Below, one piece after another: positions 44,665-53,614 of a stretch of 64,000 bases of DNA; position 1 is the first letter of the stretch, and the number at the start of each line of letters is the position of its first letter. The notes under the pieces were generated by a model. It saw only the letters and a program-made list of their open reading frames with translations, was not told the DNA's origin and searched no databases. Made by a program: the position numbers and the translations under genes. This DNA comes from Microglena sp. YARC (lineage: Eukaryota; Chlorophyta; Chlorophyceae; Chlamydomonadales; Chlamydomonadaceae): positions 52,759,578 to 52,823,577 of the forward strand of contig CM039463.1 of the NCBI GenBank assembly GCA_022414725.1, written 5' to 3'.

Positions 44665-45911
44665 TGACTTACTGTCATCGACAATGCCAAACTAAGCCAA
44701 CAAAGCCATCTCATTCAAACCAAGCCAAAATAAGCAACAGATTCAACCCAAGCAGAAGATCCCTACTCCCTACCTGATCTTCTACAATGCTGAGGTGACC
44801 CTGCTTGTAATGACTTGCCTGTCTGACTGACTGTCTGACTGACTGACTGACTGACTGACTGACTGACTGAATGACTGTCTGAATGACTGTCTGACTGACT
44901 GACTGACTGACTGACTGACTGACTGACTGACTGACTGACTGACTGACTGACTTATTGACTGACTGACTGACTGACTGACTGACTGACTGACTGACTGACT
45001 GTCTGAATGACTGACTGACTGACTGACTGACTGACTGACTGACTAACTAACTGACTGACTGACTGAATGACTGAATGACTGTCTGAATGACTGTCTGACG
45101 GACGGACGGACGGACGGACGGACGGACGGACGGGACCGACCGACCGACCGACCGACTGACTGACTCACTGACTGACTCACTGACTGACTCACTGACTGAC
45201 TGACTGACTGACTGACTGACTGACTTACTGTCATCGACAATGCCAAACTAAGCCTACATAGCCATCTCATTCAAACCAAGCCAAAATAAGCAACAGATTC
45301 AACCCAAGCAGAAGATCCCTACTCCCTACCTGATCTTCAACAATGCTGAGGTGACCCTGCCTGTAATGACTTGCCTGTCTGACTGACTGTCTGACTGGCT
45401 GACTGACTGACTGACTGACTGACTTGTCACCTACTTACCCCCACCCCCGCAACCATCATTCCACTCAGGCACTGATATTTTGGAGAACAACCCTGTTGTA
45501 CGAATGTCTGTGTCCATGGAAGCGGTCTTACAGCTTGACCAGATTGGTGGAGGATAAAAACCACCACCACCCAACCACCTCCCACCACCACCAGTAGCAT
45601 GACCACCACCACCACCACCAGTAGCATGACCATCACCACCACCACCATCATTCCACTCAGGCACTGATATTTTGGAGAACGACCCTATTGGACGAATGTC
45701 AGTGTCCATGGAAGCAGTCTTGCAGCGTGACGAGATTGTGTGGGACTACGCCTTGGAGCTGGGCTGTCCTATCGTGATGACCCTGTCAGGGGGGTACACC
45801 AGGGCTAGTTCACAATGCATTGCAAGATCAATCGAGAGGCTGTTTGATAAATATGAGCTGGGGAAGACAGCAGCACCCCCTCCAGAGAGGACTGGATGGA
45901 GCTTGTTCTAA
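31676..45911 (+). CDS. class IV histone deacetylase (HDAC11-like), complete
   Basis: Seven exons: 31676-31760, 34686-34847, 36612-36835, 38932-39073, 40321-40546, 43425-43570, 45661-45911. Phases agree throughout; 411 aa. HDAC11-type enzymes are zinc hydrolases that remove acetyl or long-chain acyl groups from lysines. Family landmarks: [20 protein letters not shown] after an N-terminal extension of about 70 residues, [31 protein letters not shown] with the His pair 208/209, [11 protein letters not shown] with zinc ligands Asp248 and His250, third ligand Asp331 in NAGTDIL, and active-site Tyr374 in SGGYTR. All catalytic residues are present, so the enzyme should be active. The usual length is about 350 aa; the extra N-terminus is acidic (exons 1-2) and its second part is the unit amplified in intron 1. 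Divergent from CCT4 across 491 bp. Confidence 0.93.
32095..32490. repeat. short AACAC/CCAAA/CCCCTA repeats in HDAC intron 1
   Basis: Cacaacac, ccaaa and ccccta microsatellites in succession. They precede the exon-2 array. The upstream part of intron 1 (31761-32090) is mostly unique with short aggtggcaggt-type repeats. Confidence 0.75.
32500..34685 (+). repeat. ~106-bp acceptor-side array of HDAC exon 2, about 20 copies
   Basis: Twenty copies of a 104-120 bp unit precede the genuine exon 2. Each has a C-rich tract with ctcatttcctccccac, a cccag acceptor and the first roughly 55 nt of the exon ([18 protein letters not shown]). Most copies keep the AG and reading frame; only one or two change the start (gtaggtatc at about 34354, ctttagatatc at about 34459). 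The genuine copy reads IGADEQ instead of IDADER. Confidence 0.9.
34848..35580 (+). repeat. donor-side copies of HDAC exon 2
   Basis: Six copies of gcagctccctgttgtgtatc with atggtaat, the exon end and donor, at about 34930, 35105, 35215, 35345, 35455 and 35560, separated by G-rich spacers with gaggggtctgaggggt. The copy at 35041 also includes exon sequence further upstream (cgccgcctatgccgacgttg). Confidence 0.8.
35635..36611 (+). repeat. acceptor-side copies of HDAC exon 3, with an inverted segment
   Basis: Copies of the exon 3 start ([19 protein letters not shown]) at about 35645, 35965 and 36420, each followed by caccctatccctaacacta-type repeats; the genuine exon starts at 36612. Between 36228 and 36342 lies an inverted copy of the exon-2 donor-side unit (ttaccatgatgcaatgctgg), the only clear inversion among the edge duplications. 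Confidence 0.75.
37075..37920 (+). repeat. donor-side copies of HDAC exon 3
   Basis: Five or six copies of cacaccgaggaatatgtgaa, tgcttttcacaactc and aagattgcccaggtaggg (exon 3 end and donor) between 37200 and 37860. Interleaved is a 65-bp element, aactcagttacatagcttca to ccgtcttccgcagtaa, at about 37075, 37310 and 37655; a related copy lies at 47075. Confidence 0.8.
37926..37995 (+). repeat. short dispersed repeat, ctaaactggtcagaaatg type
   Basis: Tgcatggcgctgcatggttc then agctaaactggtcagaaatg. It matches about 60345-60415 in the unknown gene's intron and partly 41465-41490, all as isolated pieces. Confidence 0.55.
38067..38272 (+). repeat. hairpin-capped dispersed element, copy 2
   Basis: Nearly full-length: aacaagttcgatgcagcgtc at the start, acaggtggcaagggaagcga and tggctgacgtgactggcttc inside, agggggggctccgcc at the end. 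The start folds as a short hairpin (GCGTCGCctGCGATGC, one mismatch here) and the GGGGGCTCC...GGCTCC end can fold too. No terminal inverted repeats. Confidence 0.7.
38273..38931 (+). repeat. acceptor-side copies of HDAC exon 4 with CCCTAAA-type spacer
   Basis: Three copies of tgcaggtcactgagcttgcc, ccattagtcagcc at about 38623, 38722 and 38825 precede the genuine exon at 38932, about 100 bp apart. Each spacer is a degenerate ccctaaaccctaaaaccctg, similar to plant telomere repeats. 38280-38560 is mostly unique with local ggtggcgtggc repeats. Confidence 0.8.
39165..40080 (+). repeat. donor-side copy of HDAC exon 4 and a 780-bp polypyrimidine tract
   Basis: 39170-39270 repeats the end of exon 4 ([19 protein letters not shown], gtacgtagg). 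From 39283 to about 40075 the plus strand is almost entirely C and T: ccctccct, then a CT run at 39865-39935, then ctcacta and a C-run. Long open frames here on either strand are artefacts. A/T-rich unique sequence follows to exon 5. Confidence 0.85.
40603..40665 (+). mobile_element. truncated hAT-like MITE
   Basis: Starts TAGGGACTAGCATATCATAT and includes gaccaaaggcgagtatga but lacks the right end. The flank aaatgggagttggtggtgac is repeated before the next MITE at 40877, so a segment carrying the MITE start was itself tandemly duplicated. Confidence 0.55.
40690..40845 (+). repeat. hairpin-capped dispersed element, truncated copy 3
   Basis: Has ctatgcagcgtcgcaagcaa, atgacaggtggcaacgg and gctgacgtgtcaggcttca but lacks the G-rich right end. 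Confidence 0.6.
40877..41207 (+). mobile_element. hAT-like MITE with expanded centre
   Basis: Left end TAGGGACAGGCATATCATAT, right end complementary to it (gatattaccattccct). The repeat gcatatatg flanks it exactly at 40868-40876 and 41208-41216, consistent with an 8-bp (or 9-bp) target duplication. The centre is enlarged by a catata/TA microsatellite and a T-run (40930-41125), which explains its 331 bp against 141 bp at 6364. Confidence 0.65.
41222..41418 (-). repeat. hairpin-capped dispersed element, copy 4 (reverse)
   Basis: Full-length in reverse orientation: the ggcggagc end at 41223 and gcgtcgcaggcggcgctgca then agaacttgtt at 41390-41418. The orientation is opposite to the host HDAC gene, unlike copies 2 and 3. 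Confidence 0.7.
41600..43424 (+). repeat. acceptor-side array of HDAC exon 6, nine copies
   Basis: Copies at about 41617, 41764, 41907, 42051, 42424, 42683, 42855, 43012 and 43191 repeat [17 protein letters not shown], then diverge to gtgacagcttaaaca, an in-frame stop in most. The first four are at a 143-147 bp period. The AG acceptor is lost in the distal copies (cctgcatgg) but kept in the last three (cctatagg, cctacagg). Spacers are acactcaacacacata-type repeats. Confidence 0.88.
43571..45460 (+). repeat. donor-side copies of HDAC exon 6 and a GACT tetranucleotide array
   Basis: Seven copies of aaattccctactcccgacct, gatcttctacaatgc, usually with ggtgag, at about 43700, 43885, 44010, 44140, 44335, 44750 and 45310. 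Between them are ctga/gact runs (44200-45230, plus gacg and gacc blocks), and aaaccaagccaa repeats. Later copies have lost the donor (aatgctgaggtg). Confidence 0.85.
45466..45650 (+). repeat. acceptor-side copy of HDAC exon 7
   Basis: Repeats the first roughly 80 nt of exon 7 ([23 protein letters not shown]) after ttccactcag, then reaches a TAA; a CCA microsatellite separates it from the genuine exon at 45661. Confidence 0.75.
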
Positions 45912-46103
45912 GCACCCTCTGTGTTGCATGCACCCTTTGTACTCCCTCTGTGTGTGGGTGTGTGGGTGTGGGTGTGGGTGGGGGGGGGGGGGGGGGGGCT
46001 TGTTTAATCATCTATACACATACCCTTCGTAATCCCTCTGTGTGGGTGGGTGGGTGGGGTGGGGGGGGGGGGGGGGGGGGGGCTTGTTTAAGCAACTCTT
46101 GTG

Positions 46104-46108
46104 TGTAA
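46104..46108 (+). terminator. candidate poly(A) signal TGTAA of the HDAC gene
   Basis: TGTAA about 195 nt after the stop codon, beyond two G-runs and just before the SINE. Green-algal signal assumed. Confidence 0.35.
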
Positions 46109-46122
46109 TGTTTATATATAAT

Positions 46123-46353
46123 CTCGTCCAGTTGAGGTAGGAGACCCTTTCAGTGATGTACAATAGTCTAGTGGTAGACCAGATCGCTTGAGGATGAAGA
46201 GTCGGGGGTTCGACTCCCCCTTCGGTTGTTCTTGGCGTTGCAGGTCATTGTCAAACGCGATGGTAGCTTGTCCAGTTGAGGTAGGAGACCGCTCCCCACC
46301 CGCGTACGACGGGCTCCCTTAACACCACGCCCCACCAGGCGTTATCATTACTA
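46123..46353 (+). mobile_element. tRNA-derived SINE, second copy
   Basis: Matches 20779-20994: A box tagtctagtggtag at about 46167, B box GGTTCGACTCC at about 46207, then ttggcgttgcaggtcattgt and ccacccgcgtacgacgggct. The flanking repeat tatatataat (46113-46122, 46354-46363) is a possible target duplication but is low-complexity. A short internal duplication (gtccagttgaggtaggagac) is present at both the start and the centre. Confidence 0.7.
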
Positions 46354-46619
46354 TATATATAATGGTGCTTTGGTGACTATAGCTAGCTCCGGCTTACGCT
46401 GTGGTGTCCTTAACATCACGTCCTGTAAGTAACTGTATTACACGGATGTAACAATTTCAATTTCAATTTAATGGTGCTTGTTTTAAGCAACTCAGTGTTG
46501 GATTCAAGAAGGCTGGTAGGATTGGAAGATTACACGTTTTTCAGCCAACTCTGGGCTGCTCACTAGTTTCCAACTCCCCCAGTGCGACCACCCACCCTCG
46601 GGAACCAGGGAGCATGCTG

Positions 46620-46990
46620 AATGCTACCGGTAATTAAGAAGATGGGACGCATTGATGACTTGTCCAGATCCAGGGGGCAAGGCTGGTGCTAGCTGGGCTG
46701 GCTTATTACCGGTAATTAAGAGGATCGGACGCTTTGATGGCTTGTCCATGTCCAGGGGGCAAGGCTGACGGAAGATGTAATCATTCCACGATGAGCCTCA
46801 AAACCAAGGTTGTACAAAACGTTCCGTTTCACGTCTCAAACGCAGATTTAGGGGGGGTCTGATGCGTTGATATTTAGGAGGGGTCTGATACGTTGCTATT
46901 TATGGGGGGTCTGATATGATGCTATTTAAGAAGGGTCTCGTGAGTGGCTATTTAGGCGGAGGGGGGGGGGGGGGGGGGGTCTGATATGTT
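46620..46990. repeat. local tandem repeats downstream of HDAC
   Basis: A roughly 80-bp unit with accggtaattaagaagatgg and gacttgtccagatccagggg occurs twice (46627, 46708). From about 46850, units of about 30 bp (tttaggaggggtctgatacg) occur five or six times and end in a G-run. Confidence 0.65.
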
Positions 46991-47069
46991 GCTATTTTGC
47001 GAACGTAGGATTTGGCCCACCAGACATCGATATGAGCTCATAAAACTTTGATGATTTTGATCATAAAAA

Positions 47070-47140
47070 CTCGAACGTGAACCTGGTTGCATAGCTTCAG
47101 CCAGTAATTTGGCTGCTCGCCGTCTTCGGCAGTAAAAAAC
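47070..47140 (+). repeat. dispersed 65-bp repeat (gcttcagccagtaatttggc type)
   Basis: Gaacctggttgcatagcttc to cgccgtcttcggcagtaa; a diverged relative of the three units in HDAC intron 3 (37075, 37310, 37655). Confidence 0.6.
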
Positions 47141-47215
47141 ATTATTACCGGGAAAATATAAACGCGACCAAAACACTTTTCCAATTTGCATAGATACGTC
47201 CCACCTTCCGTCCCA

Positions 47216-47585
47216 AAAATGTCACCAGATAACCCTGTAGGGGATATACTCGCATCTGGTGACACTATGAACAAAACAGCATCTGGTGACACATCTGGTG
47301 ACGCATCTGGTGATCACCAGATAACCTTGTAGGGGATATACTCGTATCGGCTATACAGTACGAGGTTGATATACAGTACGAGGTTGATCGAACAAGGCAT
47401 CGTACAGCTATACAACGAAGTACGAGGTTGATATACAGTACGAGGTTGATCGAACAAGGCATCGTACAGCTATACAACGAGGTACGAGGTTGATATACAG
47501 TACGAGGTTAATCGAACAAGGCATTGACAGCTATACAGTACGAGGTTGATCGAACAAAGTACATCGTACTGCAGAGTGCATTGTC
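47216..47585. repeat. catctggtgac and tacgaggttgat tandem repeats
   Basis: Catctggtgac occurs five times with a divergent inverted pair (caccagataac), then a roughly 55-60 bp unit with gtacgaggttgatcgaacaa and ggcatcgtacagctatac occurs four times. Confidence 0.7.
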
Positions 47586-48365
47586 TCTAACTAGGGTTGG
47601 GAAGCAAACGTACATTTTATTTGTATAAGCCGTATAAACGTTTACACGTATGCATATGAACGAATAAAAACGTGTATATAATGTTTTTGCACTTCTGGAG
47701 AAAATATTTTTACATGGGAATGAAGGTATTTCTACGTTGCTAATAAGCTAATTTCATTGGCATCACATATCAACTATTAGAAAAAATATCTGGCAAGTTA
47801 AGATTGTCCAACTCTCAGAAAAAGAAATCACGACCAGAAAGCGCGTATACCAAGGAGCGCGGTGCCAATCTAAGGGAGCCATTCAATGCCAGTTGGTCTG
47901 TTATATAACTGTTTAAGTGTATAATCATTGTACCGTTAAGTACATAGCGGTATTGCAATACTGTCCATCTTCACGTTGCACTATGCTTGCACCATGCATC
48001 CTTCAAGCCCACATAGGAGCACAGCCTGAGGAATGGAAGGCTAGGTGGCGCTCTTGTACGTGCGCCACCCTGACTATCTAGATCAACCTTCAGGCCAAAT
48101 GCATGAAAAATAGTGCATGTGAATGGTGAATTTTATTGCATGTTGAGATGTAGGAGGTCAATAGCTTTCCAATGAGCCATCTAAATCAAACATATAATAA
48201 AAAACAAGAAAGTTCAGTGCCGGGGCATGTGCTGTACATCTCGTTGTAAAGAATATGCGTTTTTATACGACGTATATAAGAATAGATTCGAGAAAACACA
48301 TACGGCGCATTTATACGTATACACGTACACTATACGTTTATATGTCGGCCCAACATTATCTAGAA
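47586..48365. other. unique AT-rich intergenic stretch, no gene seen
   Basis: No convincing frame, splice context or repeat relation. Short tacgtttatac/cgtatac motifs occur at both ends (47640-47690, 48240-48350). Confidence 0.4.
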
Positions 48366-48548
48366 CACTTAAAAATTGCCCTAAGTGGCTACCCCTGGAC
48401 TCTGACAAACATAAAGATCGGATAGCCTGAAGTGGCTACCCCTGGACTCTGACAAACATAAAGATCGGATAGCCTGAAGTGGCTACCACTGGACTCTGAC
48501 ATACATAAATAAAAAATCGGATGGCCTTAAATGGCTACCCATGGACTG
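48366..48548. repeat. ~53-bp tandem repeat, four copies
   Basis: Aagtggctacccctggactc, tgacaaacataaagatcgga, tagcctg repeated; the last copy is diverged. Confidence 0.75.
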
Positions 48549-48589
48549 AAATATTCAACAACAGATGCGTCTGCCCAAGTACCCTCCGC

Positions 48590-49675
48590 CCCCCTGGAAC
48601 CTAGAAGCTTCAGGTTGGCACTATTGGTGCTGGGGCTGGACTGTGCCCTATACATCACACCTAATTCGGAGTGCAGAGCAGGGTTGTTCACAACATTACG
48701 TTTCTTATATCAATTTGTCTCAATGCCTCAAACATCACTTATGCAGAATATAGAAGCTTCAGGTCGGCACTTTAGACGCTGGGGCTGTACTGCGCCCTAG
48801 ACATGACAACTACTTCGGTGTGCAGACCTGGGTTGTTCAAAACGTTACGCTTCTCATCTCAAATTGTACCCAAGGTCTCAAACATCACTGATGCAGATTA
48901 TGGAAGCTTCAGGTCGGCACTACTGGCTCTGGGGCTGTACAGCCTGTACTGTGCCCTAGACATAACAACTACTTCGGTGTGCAGACCTGGGTTGTTCAAA
49001 ACATTACGCTTCTCGTCTCAAATTGTATCAAAAGTCTCAAATTGTATCAAATACCACGAATGCAGATTTTGAAAGCTTCAGGTCGGCACTATTACTATTG
49101 ACACTGGGGCTGTTCTGTGCCCCAGACATAACACCTAATTCGGTGTGCAAGCCAGGGTTCCTCAAAACATTATGTTTCTTGTCTCAAAGTGTTTCAAATA
49201 TCACTAATGCAGATCTTGGAAGCTTCAGGTCAGCACGATTGGCGCCGGGGCTGTACTGTGCCCTAGGAATAACAACGTCTTGTGTGTGCAGACCAGGGTT
49301 GTTCATAACGTTGCCTTTCTTGTCTCAAATTGACTCAAATGTCTCAGAAATTGTCTCAAATACTAATAATGCAGATCTTGGAAGCTTCAGGTCAGCACGA
49401 TTGGCGCCGGGGCTGTACTGTGCCCTAGACATAACAACGCCTGATGTGCGCAGACCAGGGTTGCTCAAAACGTTACGCTTCTCGTCTCAAATTGTACCCA
49501 AGGTCTCAAACATCACTAATGCAGATTATGGAAGCTTCAGGTTGGCACTACTGGCTCTGGGGCTGTACAGCCTGTACTGTGCCCTAGACATAACAACTAC
49601 TTCGGTGTGCAGACCTGGGTTGTTCAAAACATTACGCTTCTCGTCTCAAATTGTATCCAAGGTCTCATTTTGGAA
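48590..49675 (+). repeat. ~150-bp tandem array, seven copies
   Basis: Units at about 48604, 48755, 48905, 49070, 49222, 49382 and 49532 contain aagcttcaggtcggcacta, gctggggctgtactgtgccc and cggtgtgcagacctgggttg. A long plus-strand frame runs through part of it because the unit length is often a multiple of three. The array precedes a non-repetitive continuation at 49676, the layout of an acceptor-side array. Confidence 0.75.
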
Positions 49676-49750
49676 GCTTCAGTTTGGCACGATTGGAGCT
49701 GAGGCAAATGGCAACACACACTTCCGAGAGCTCCAGGACTCAGATGTCGC
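49676..49750 (+). CDS. candidate exon following the 150-bp array
   Basis: The last array copy continues into unique sequence with two open frames (KLQFGTIGAEANGNTHFREL or SFSLARLELRQMATHTS), a possible acceptor attttggaag and a possible gtagac donor. By analogy with genuine exons here it should be the real exon of a plus-strand gene, perhaps the leucine-rich-repeat gene at 50242, but the phase does not join that exon cleanly. Confidence 0.25.
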
Positions 49751-49829
49751 ACTCTGTAGACATTAAATAGTGGTGTGTGTGTTGGGGTGGGGTGGGGTGG
49801 GGTGGGGGGGTATACCAGGCTCTATGTCC

Positions 49830-49881
49830 GAATCATACAGCAACATATGTATGTATCTCTATCTCTATCTCTATCTCTATC

Positions 49882-49915
<34 letters not shown>

Positions 49916-50241
49916 TATCTATCTATCTCTATCTATCTATCTAGATACATAGTTAGATGAGATTTACATACAATATTTAAAGATATGTGTTGCACTCACT
50001 GCTATCAGAAACAACGGACATATACACACAATACATATGTAGACAACGGACATATACACACAACGGACATATACACACAACGGACATATACACACATATT
50101 TAAAGATCCTATTTAAATAACATGTTTAAAGATATGTGTTGCACTCACCGCTCCCAGAAACAACGGACGTGATATTTATATATTTAAAGATAATTGTATA
50201 TGTATTATATATAAGATATGTGGTGCACTCACCGTTTCCAG
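49830..50241 (+). repeat. microsatellites and acceptor-side copies of the LRR exon
   Basis: Ctctat and caat repeats at 49855-49945. Then tgttgcactcactgctatca, gaaacaacggacatatacac and tgcactcaccgctcccagaa recur at about 49990 and 50140 before the genuine tttccag acceptor at 50241. Confidence 0.65.
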
Positions 50242-50333
50242 AAACGAGGGTTTTTCTTGCTCTGTCACAAATCTCAGCTCGGCAGATGCAAACTTTGGAC
50301 CTGAGTGGTTGTGTCAACATGAAGTATGGGGAG
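50242..50333 (+). CDS. leucine-rich-repeat exon of an unidentified gene
   Basis: Between acceptor caccgtttccag and donor gtggag, one frame is open and reads FLALSQISARQMQTLDLSGC followed by VNMKYGE. The L-x-x-L-D-L-S-G-C-x-x form is typical of cysteine-containing LRRs as in F-box/LRR and related proteins. The exon starts with two bases completing a codon and ends in phase 0. Duplicated copies of its acceptor lie just upstream, which supports the plus strand. Partner exons are not resolved; the one at 49676 is a candidate. The family call rests on one repeat. Confidence 0.45.
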
Positions 50334-50740
50334 GTGGAGGGTTAGGGCTAGGGTTGGGGTAAGGAGGTGGTTAGGGTTATGGTTAGGGTTGGGGTGTGGT
50401 TAGGGTTAGGTTAGGGTTAGGGGTAGGGTGGGGGGGTGGGGGTGGGGTGTAGGGTATGGCATGGGTATGGGTATGGGTGGGAGTAAGGGTATGGGTAGGG
50501 TAGGGGAGGGGTAGAGGGGAGGAGGGGGGGGGGGGGGGGGTAAGGGGGTAGGCTTTCACGTTTTTATTGTGTTTCTGAGTAGGCGAGTGTGAAGGTGAGG
50601 GCGAGGGTGAGGGCGAGGGCAAGGGTGCTACGGCGGCTGATGGTGTTGGTGGTGTTGGTGGTGTTGATGGTGGACTGACACACTGCTTCAGCTGCTTGCA
50701 ATGATGATAGTGATGTTGACAGACAGACGGGTTTGAAGTT
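50334..50740. repeat. TTAGGG-like and TGGTGT repeats
   Basis: Gttagggttaggttagggtt-type repeats from 50340 to 50430, ggtatgggta repeats to about 50510, a G-run at about 50525-50540, then gagggcgagg and ttggtggtg repeats. Confidence 0.7.
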
Positions 50741-50749
50741 TTTTTTAGT

Positions 50750-50930
50750 TGTGAAAGGTATTTCACCCCAGGAGGAGGGTCTCCCGACGCAAACTAGCGA
50801 CACCGAGGATTCAGATCGAAGGGCGTTACAACTCCTAGAAAATAGTAGGCGAACTTAGGGTCAGCGGGAGATACCGACCCTCAACCAAAGAAACATTCAC
50901 CACTACCCCTATTGACCACGGCAGGCACGG
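50750..50930 (-). repeat. dispersed family (gtgtcgggagactc type), inverted copy
   Basis: The reverse complement carries the head cgcctactattttctagg, then gtttgcgtcgggagaccctc, ctcctggggtgaaatacc and tttcacaac. It matches 13830-13960 in order and is the most complete single copy. Confidence 0.65.
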
Positions 50931-50940
50931 TACCAATACT

Positions 50941-51127
50941 TAGGGGTCGACAATATGATTTCATATGATCATGTCATCATATGATATCATATGATGCCGT
51001 CGGTCTGACTAGGTAACTTTGGCCTGGGGCATCATATCATATGATATTAAATCATATGATTTATGTATGATATCATATGAGATCATACTCGTCTTTGGTC
51101 AACATCATATAATTTGCCGTTCCCTAC
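50941..51127. mobile_element. hAT-like MITE, complete
   Basis: 187 bp with left end TAGGGGTCGACAATATGATT and right end atttgccgttcccta, its imperfect inverted copy. The interior holds the gccgtcggtctgactaggta and cgtctttggtcaacatcata pieces shared with the other copies. Flanks ccaatact/cccataca match at 6 of 8 positions. Confidence 0.65.
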
Positions 51128-51159
51128 CCATACAGGCAAGCGAGTGGACTTGCATTCCT

Positions 51160-51345
51160 GTAGCTTTCCTTTTCAGCTTCTGGGCAGCTCTCTGAGCCAG
51201 TCACCAGTCTAAGCCCCAAGATTTCAGCAGTTCTGAACAGCTGATTCTGATGGCTTCAAGGTGCTCGAGGTTGCGCCATGTTTGGCTGAATATCCTGTCA
51301 GGGGAGCTGCCTGGAAGCTGCTGCTCGTAGCTGAAAATAAAAGCT
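51160..51345 (+). repeat. dispersed family with cttcaaggtgc core, third copy
   Basis: Gatttcagcagttctgaaca, gatggcttcaaggtgctcga, ggggagctgcctggaagctg, ctgctcgtagctgaaaataa in the order of the two CCT4 intron copies. Confidence 0.6.
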
Positions 51346-51722
51346 GTGATGGGCAGCCAAGTAGACTTCCATTCTAGAACACTTCAACGCCTGAATCCTT
51401 AACATAAACGATACACTGCAAAAGCAGTGCATGTAAACATACATACACATGGAATGGTTAGCGTGTGTGATAGAGGGTGGGGGGCCACAGCTGAAGTGAA
51501 GGGGCAGACCTAGGGAGAAGGGGTGTACGTGTGCGTGTGTCTGTAGGTGCGGGGGGATAGGGAGGGGAGCGTCGAGGGAGGGTGGAGCTGGCTGGGTGGT
51601 GTGGGGTGTAGGAGGGTGCACGGGGAGAAAGAAAGTGTGTATCACGGGTGTGTGGATGGGGGGGCAGGAAGATGTAGGGAAAAGTAGGGGATCATGTAGG
51701 TCCTGTGTGTGTGTGTGTGTGA

Positions 51723-51756
<34 letters not shown>

Positions 51757-51792
51757 GATGAACAGACTTGGGACACACACACCAAGTCTGTT

Positions 51793-51835
51793 TCATGCCC
51801 TCAGGTAAGGCTCTCTCACCCATTCTTTGTAGGTC
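51793..51835 (-). CDS. candidate terminal exon of the unknown minus-strand gene
   Basis: After acceptor acacacacag one frame reads TYKEWVREPYLRA and stops (TGA 51793-51795). Joining it to exon 52364-52464 needs a phase change that a 16-nt micro-exon at 51993-52008 (ending before gtatgt) would supply. However, that micro-exon lies in sequence also found near 2.2 kb, so it may be repeat-derived. Confidence 0.25.
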
Positions 51836-52209
51836 CTGTGTGTGTGTGTGTGGCTGGGTGTGTGTGTGGGGGGGTATAGTTAGAGTAGGGACAGGAAGGG
51901 GGCATGCGTTACATATTTTTTTAAACAAGGCAAAATCTTGACTTTGTGTATGTGGGTAAGGACAGAGGGAGGGGGGGGGAAGGGGTACATACAAGGGCGT
52001 TCCCTGTTCTGTAACCCAGACCAGACCAGGAACCAGGACATGGGTGGGATGGGGGGTGGCCAACAGCCACATGGGCTACCCTACTGTATCTAATAATAAT
52101 AATAATAATGATGTATAAATGATATCTATAATAATCTATAAAACAAATGATATATATTATTATCATTTATAATCAAAATTTCATTATATATATTATCGTT
52201 ATATATATA

Positions 52210-52363
52210 ATCATACATGTATATAACTTACCAAAAACAGCTAATGGATCCTCCGATATAGTTATACATGTATATAACTTATACATGTATATAACTTACC
52301 AAAAACAGCTAATGGATTTATATATTATTGTTATATATATAATCATACATGTATATAACTTAC
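52210..52363. repeat. donor-side copies of exon 52364-52464
   Basis: Two copies of ataacttaccaaaaacagct with aatggat, the exon end and gtaagt donor on the minus strand, in an AT-rich spacer (tatatataatcatacatgta). TA-rich sequence and AAT repeats continue down to about 52090. Confidence 0.75.
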
Positions 52364-53583
52364 CAAAAACAGCTAATGGATCCTCCGGGACATTCAAAGA
52401 CTTGCCCCTCAATATGACAATGGCACGCTGTGTGTTCGGTAACACATCAGACACTAGGGAGAACCTGAATCACGAAGGGAGGGAGAAATGTTGGGAGGTG
52501 TTTGGTTGTTGGTTGGTGGGTAATAGCACGTCAGACACAATGGAGAACCTGAATCACAGAGGAGGAAATGGTGATAGGTGTTAGGTGTTTGAATCTGGTG
52601 TTTGCTATTTGGTGTTTGGTGTTTGGTGTTGGGTGTTAGGTGTTTGGTGGGTAGTAGCACGTCAGACACAATGGAGAACCTGAATCACTGAGGGGAAAAT
52701 GGTGGGAGGTGTTTGGTGTTTGGTGTTTGGTGTTTGGTGTTTGGTGTTTGGTGTTTGGTGTTGGGTGTTTGGTGTTAGGTGTTGGGTGTTTGGTGTTTGG
52801 TGTTTGGTGTTTGGTGTTTGGTGTTTGGTGTTGGGTGTTTGGTGGGTAGTAGCACGTCAGACACAATGGAGAACCTAAATCACAAGAGGAGGAAATGGTG
52901 ATAGGTGTTAGGTGTTTGGATCTGGTGTTTGCTATTTGGTGTTTGGTGTTGGGTGTTAGGTGTTTGGTGGGTAGTAGCACGTCAGACACAATGGAGAACC
53001 TGAATCACTGAGGGGAAAATGGTGAGAGGTGTTTGGTGTTTGGTGTTGGGTGTTTGGTGTTTGGTGTTTGGTGTTGGGTGTTTGGTGTTTGGTGTTGGGT
53101 GTTTGGTGGGTTGTAGCACGTCAGACACAATGGAGAACCTGAATCACAGAGGAGGAAATGGTGGGAGATGTTTGGTGTTTGGATCTGGTGTTTGGTGTTT
53201 GGTGTTTGGTGCTGGGTGTTTGGTGTTAGGTGTTCGGTGTCTGGTGTTTGGTGGGTAGTAGCACGTCAGACACAATGGAGAACCTAAATGACGGAGGGTA
53301 AAATGGTAGGAGATGTTTGGTGTTTGGATCTGGTGTTCGGTGTTTGGTGGATAGTGTTTGGTGTCTGGTGTTTGGTGGGTAGTAGCACGTCAGACACAAG
53401 TCCCCTCGTAGTTGTGAGCACTCACCATGTCACACATACACACACACATACCACAAATACACTCCCCCCAATCCCCCCCCCCCCCCCCCACCACCACACA
53501 CACACACACACACACACGTGCCTGCAGGACACTGCTAGGCCCCGCTTGATTGTAATCACTCACCATGTCACAAACCCACTACC

Positions 53584-53614
<31 letters not shown>

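Noticed and set aside
48803..49766. 247-codon plus-strand frame at the 150-bp array
   Set aside because: Most of it is repeated array sequence with shifting unit length; only the unique end (49676 on) is kept as a weak exon candidate.
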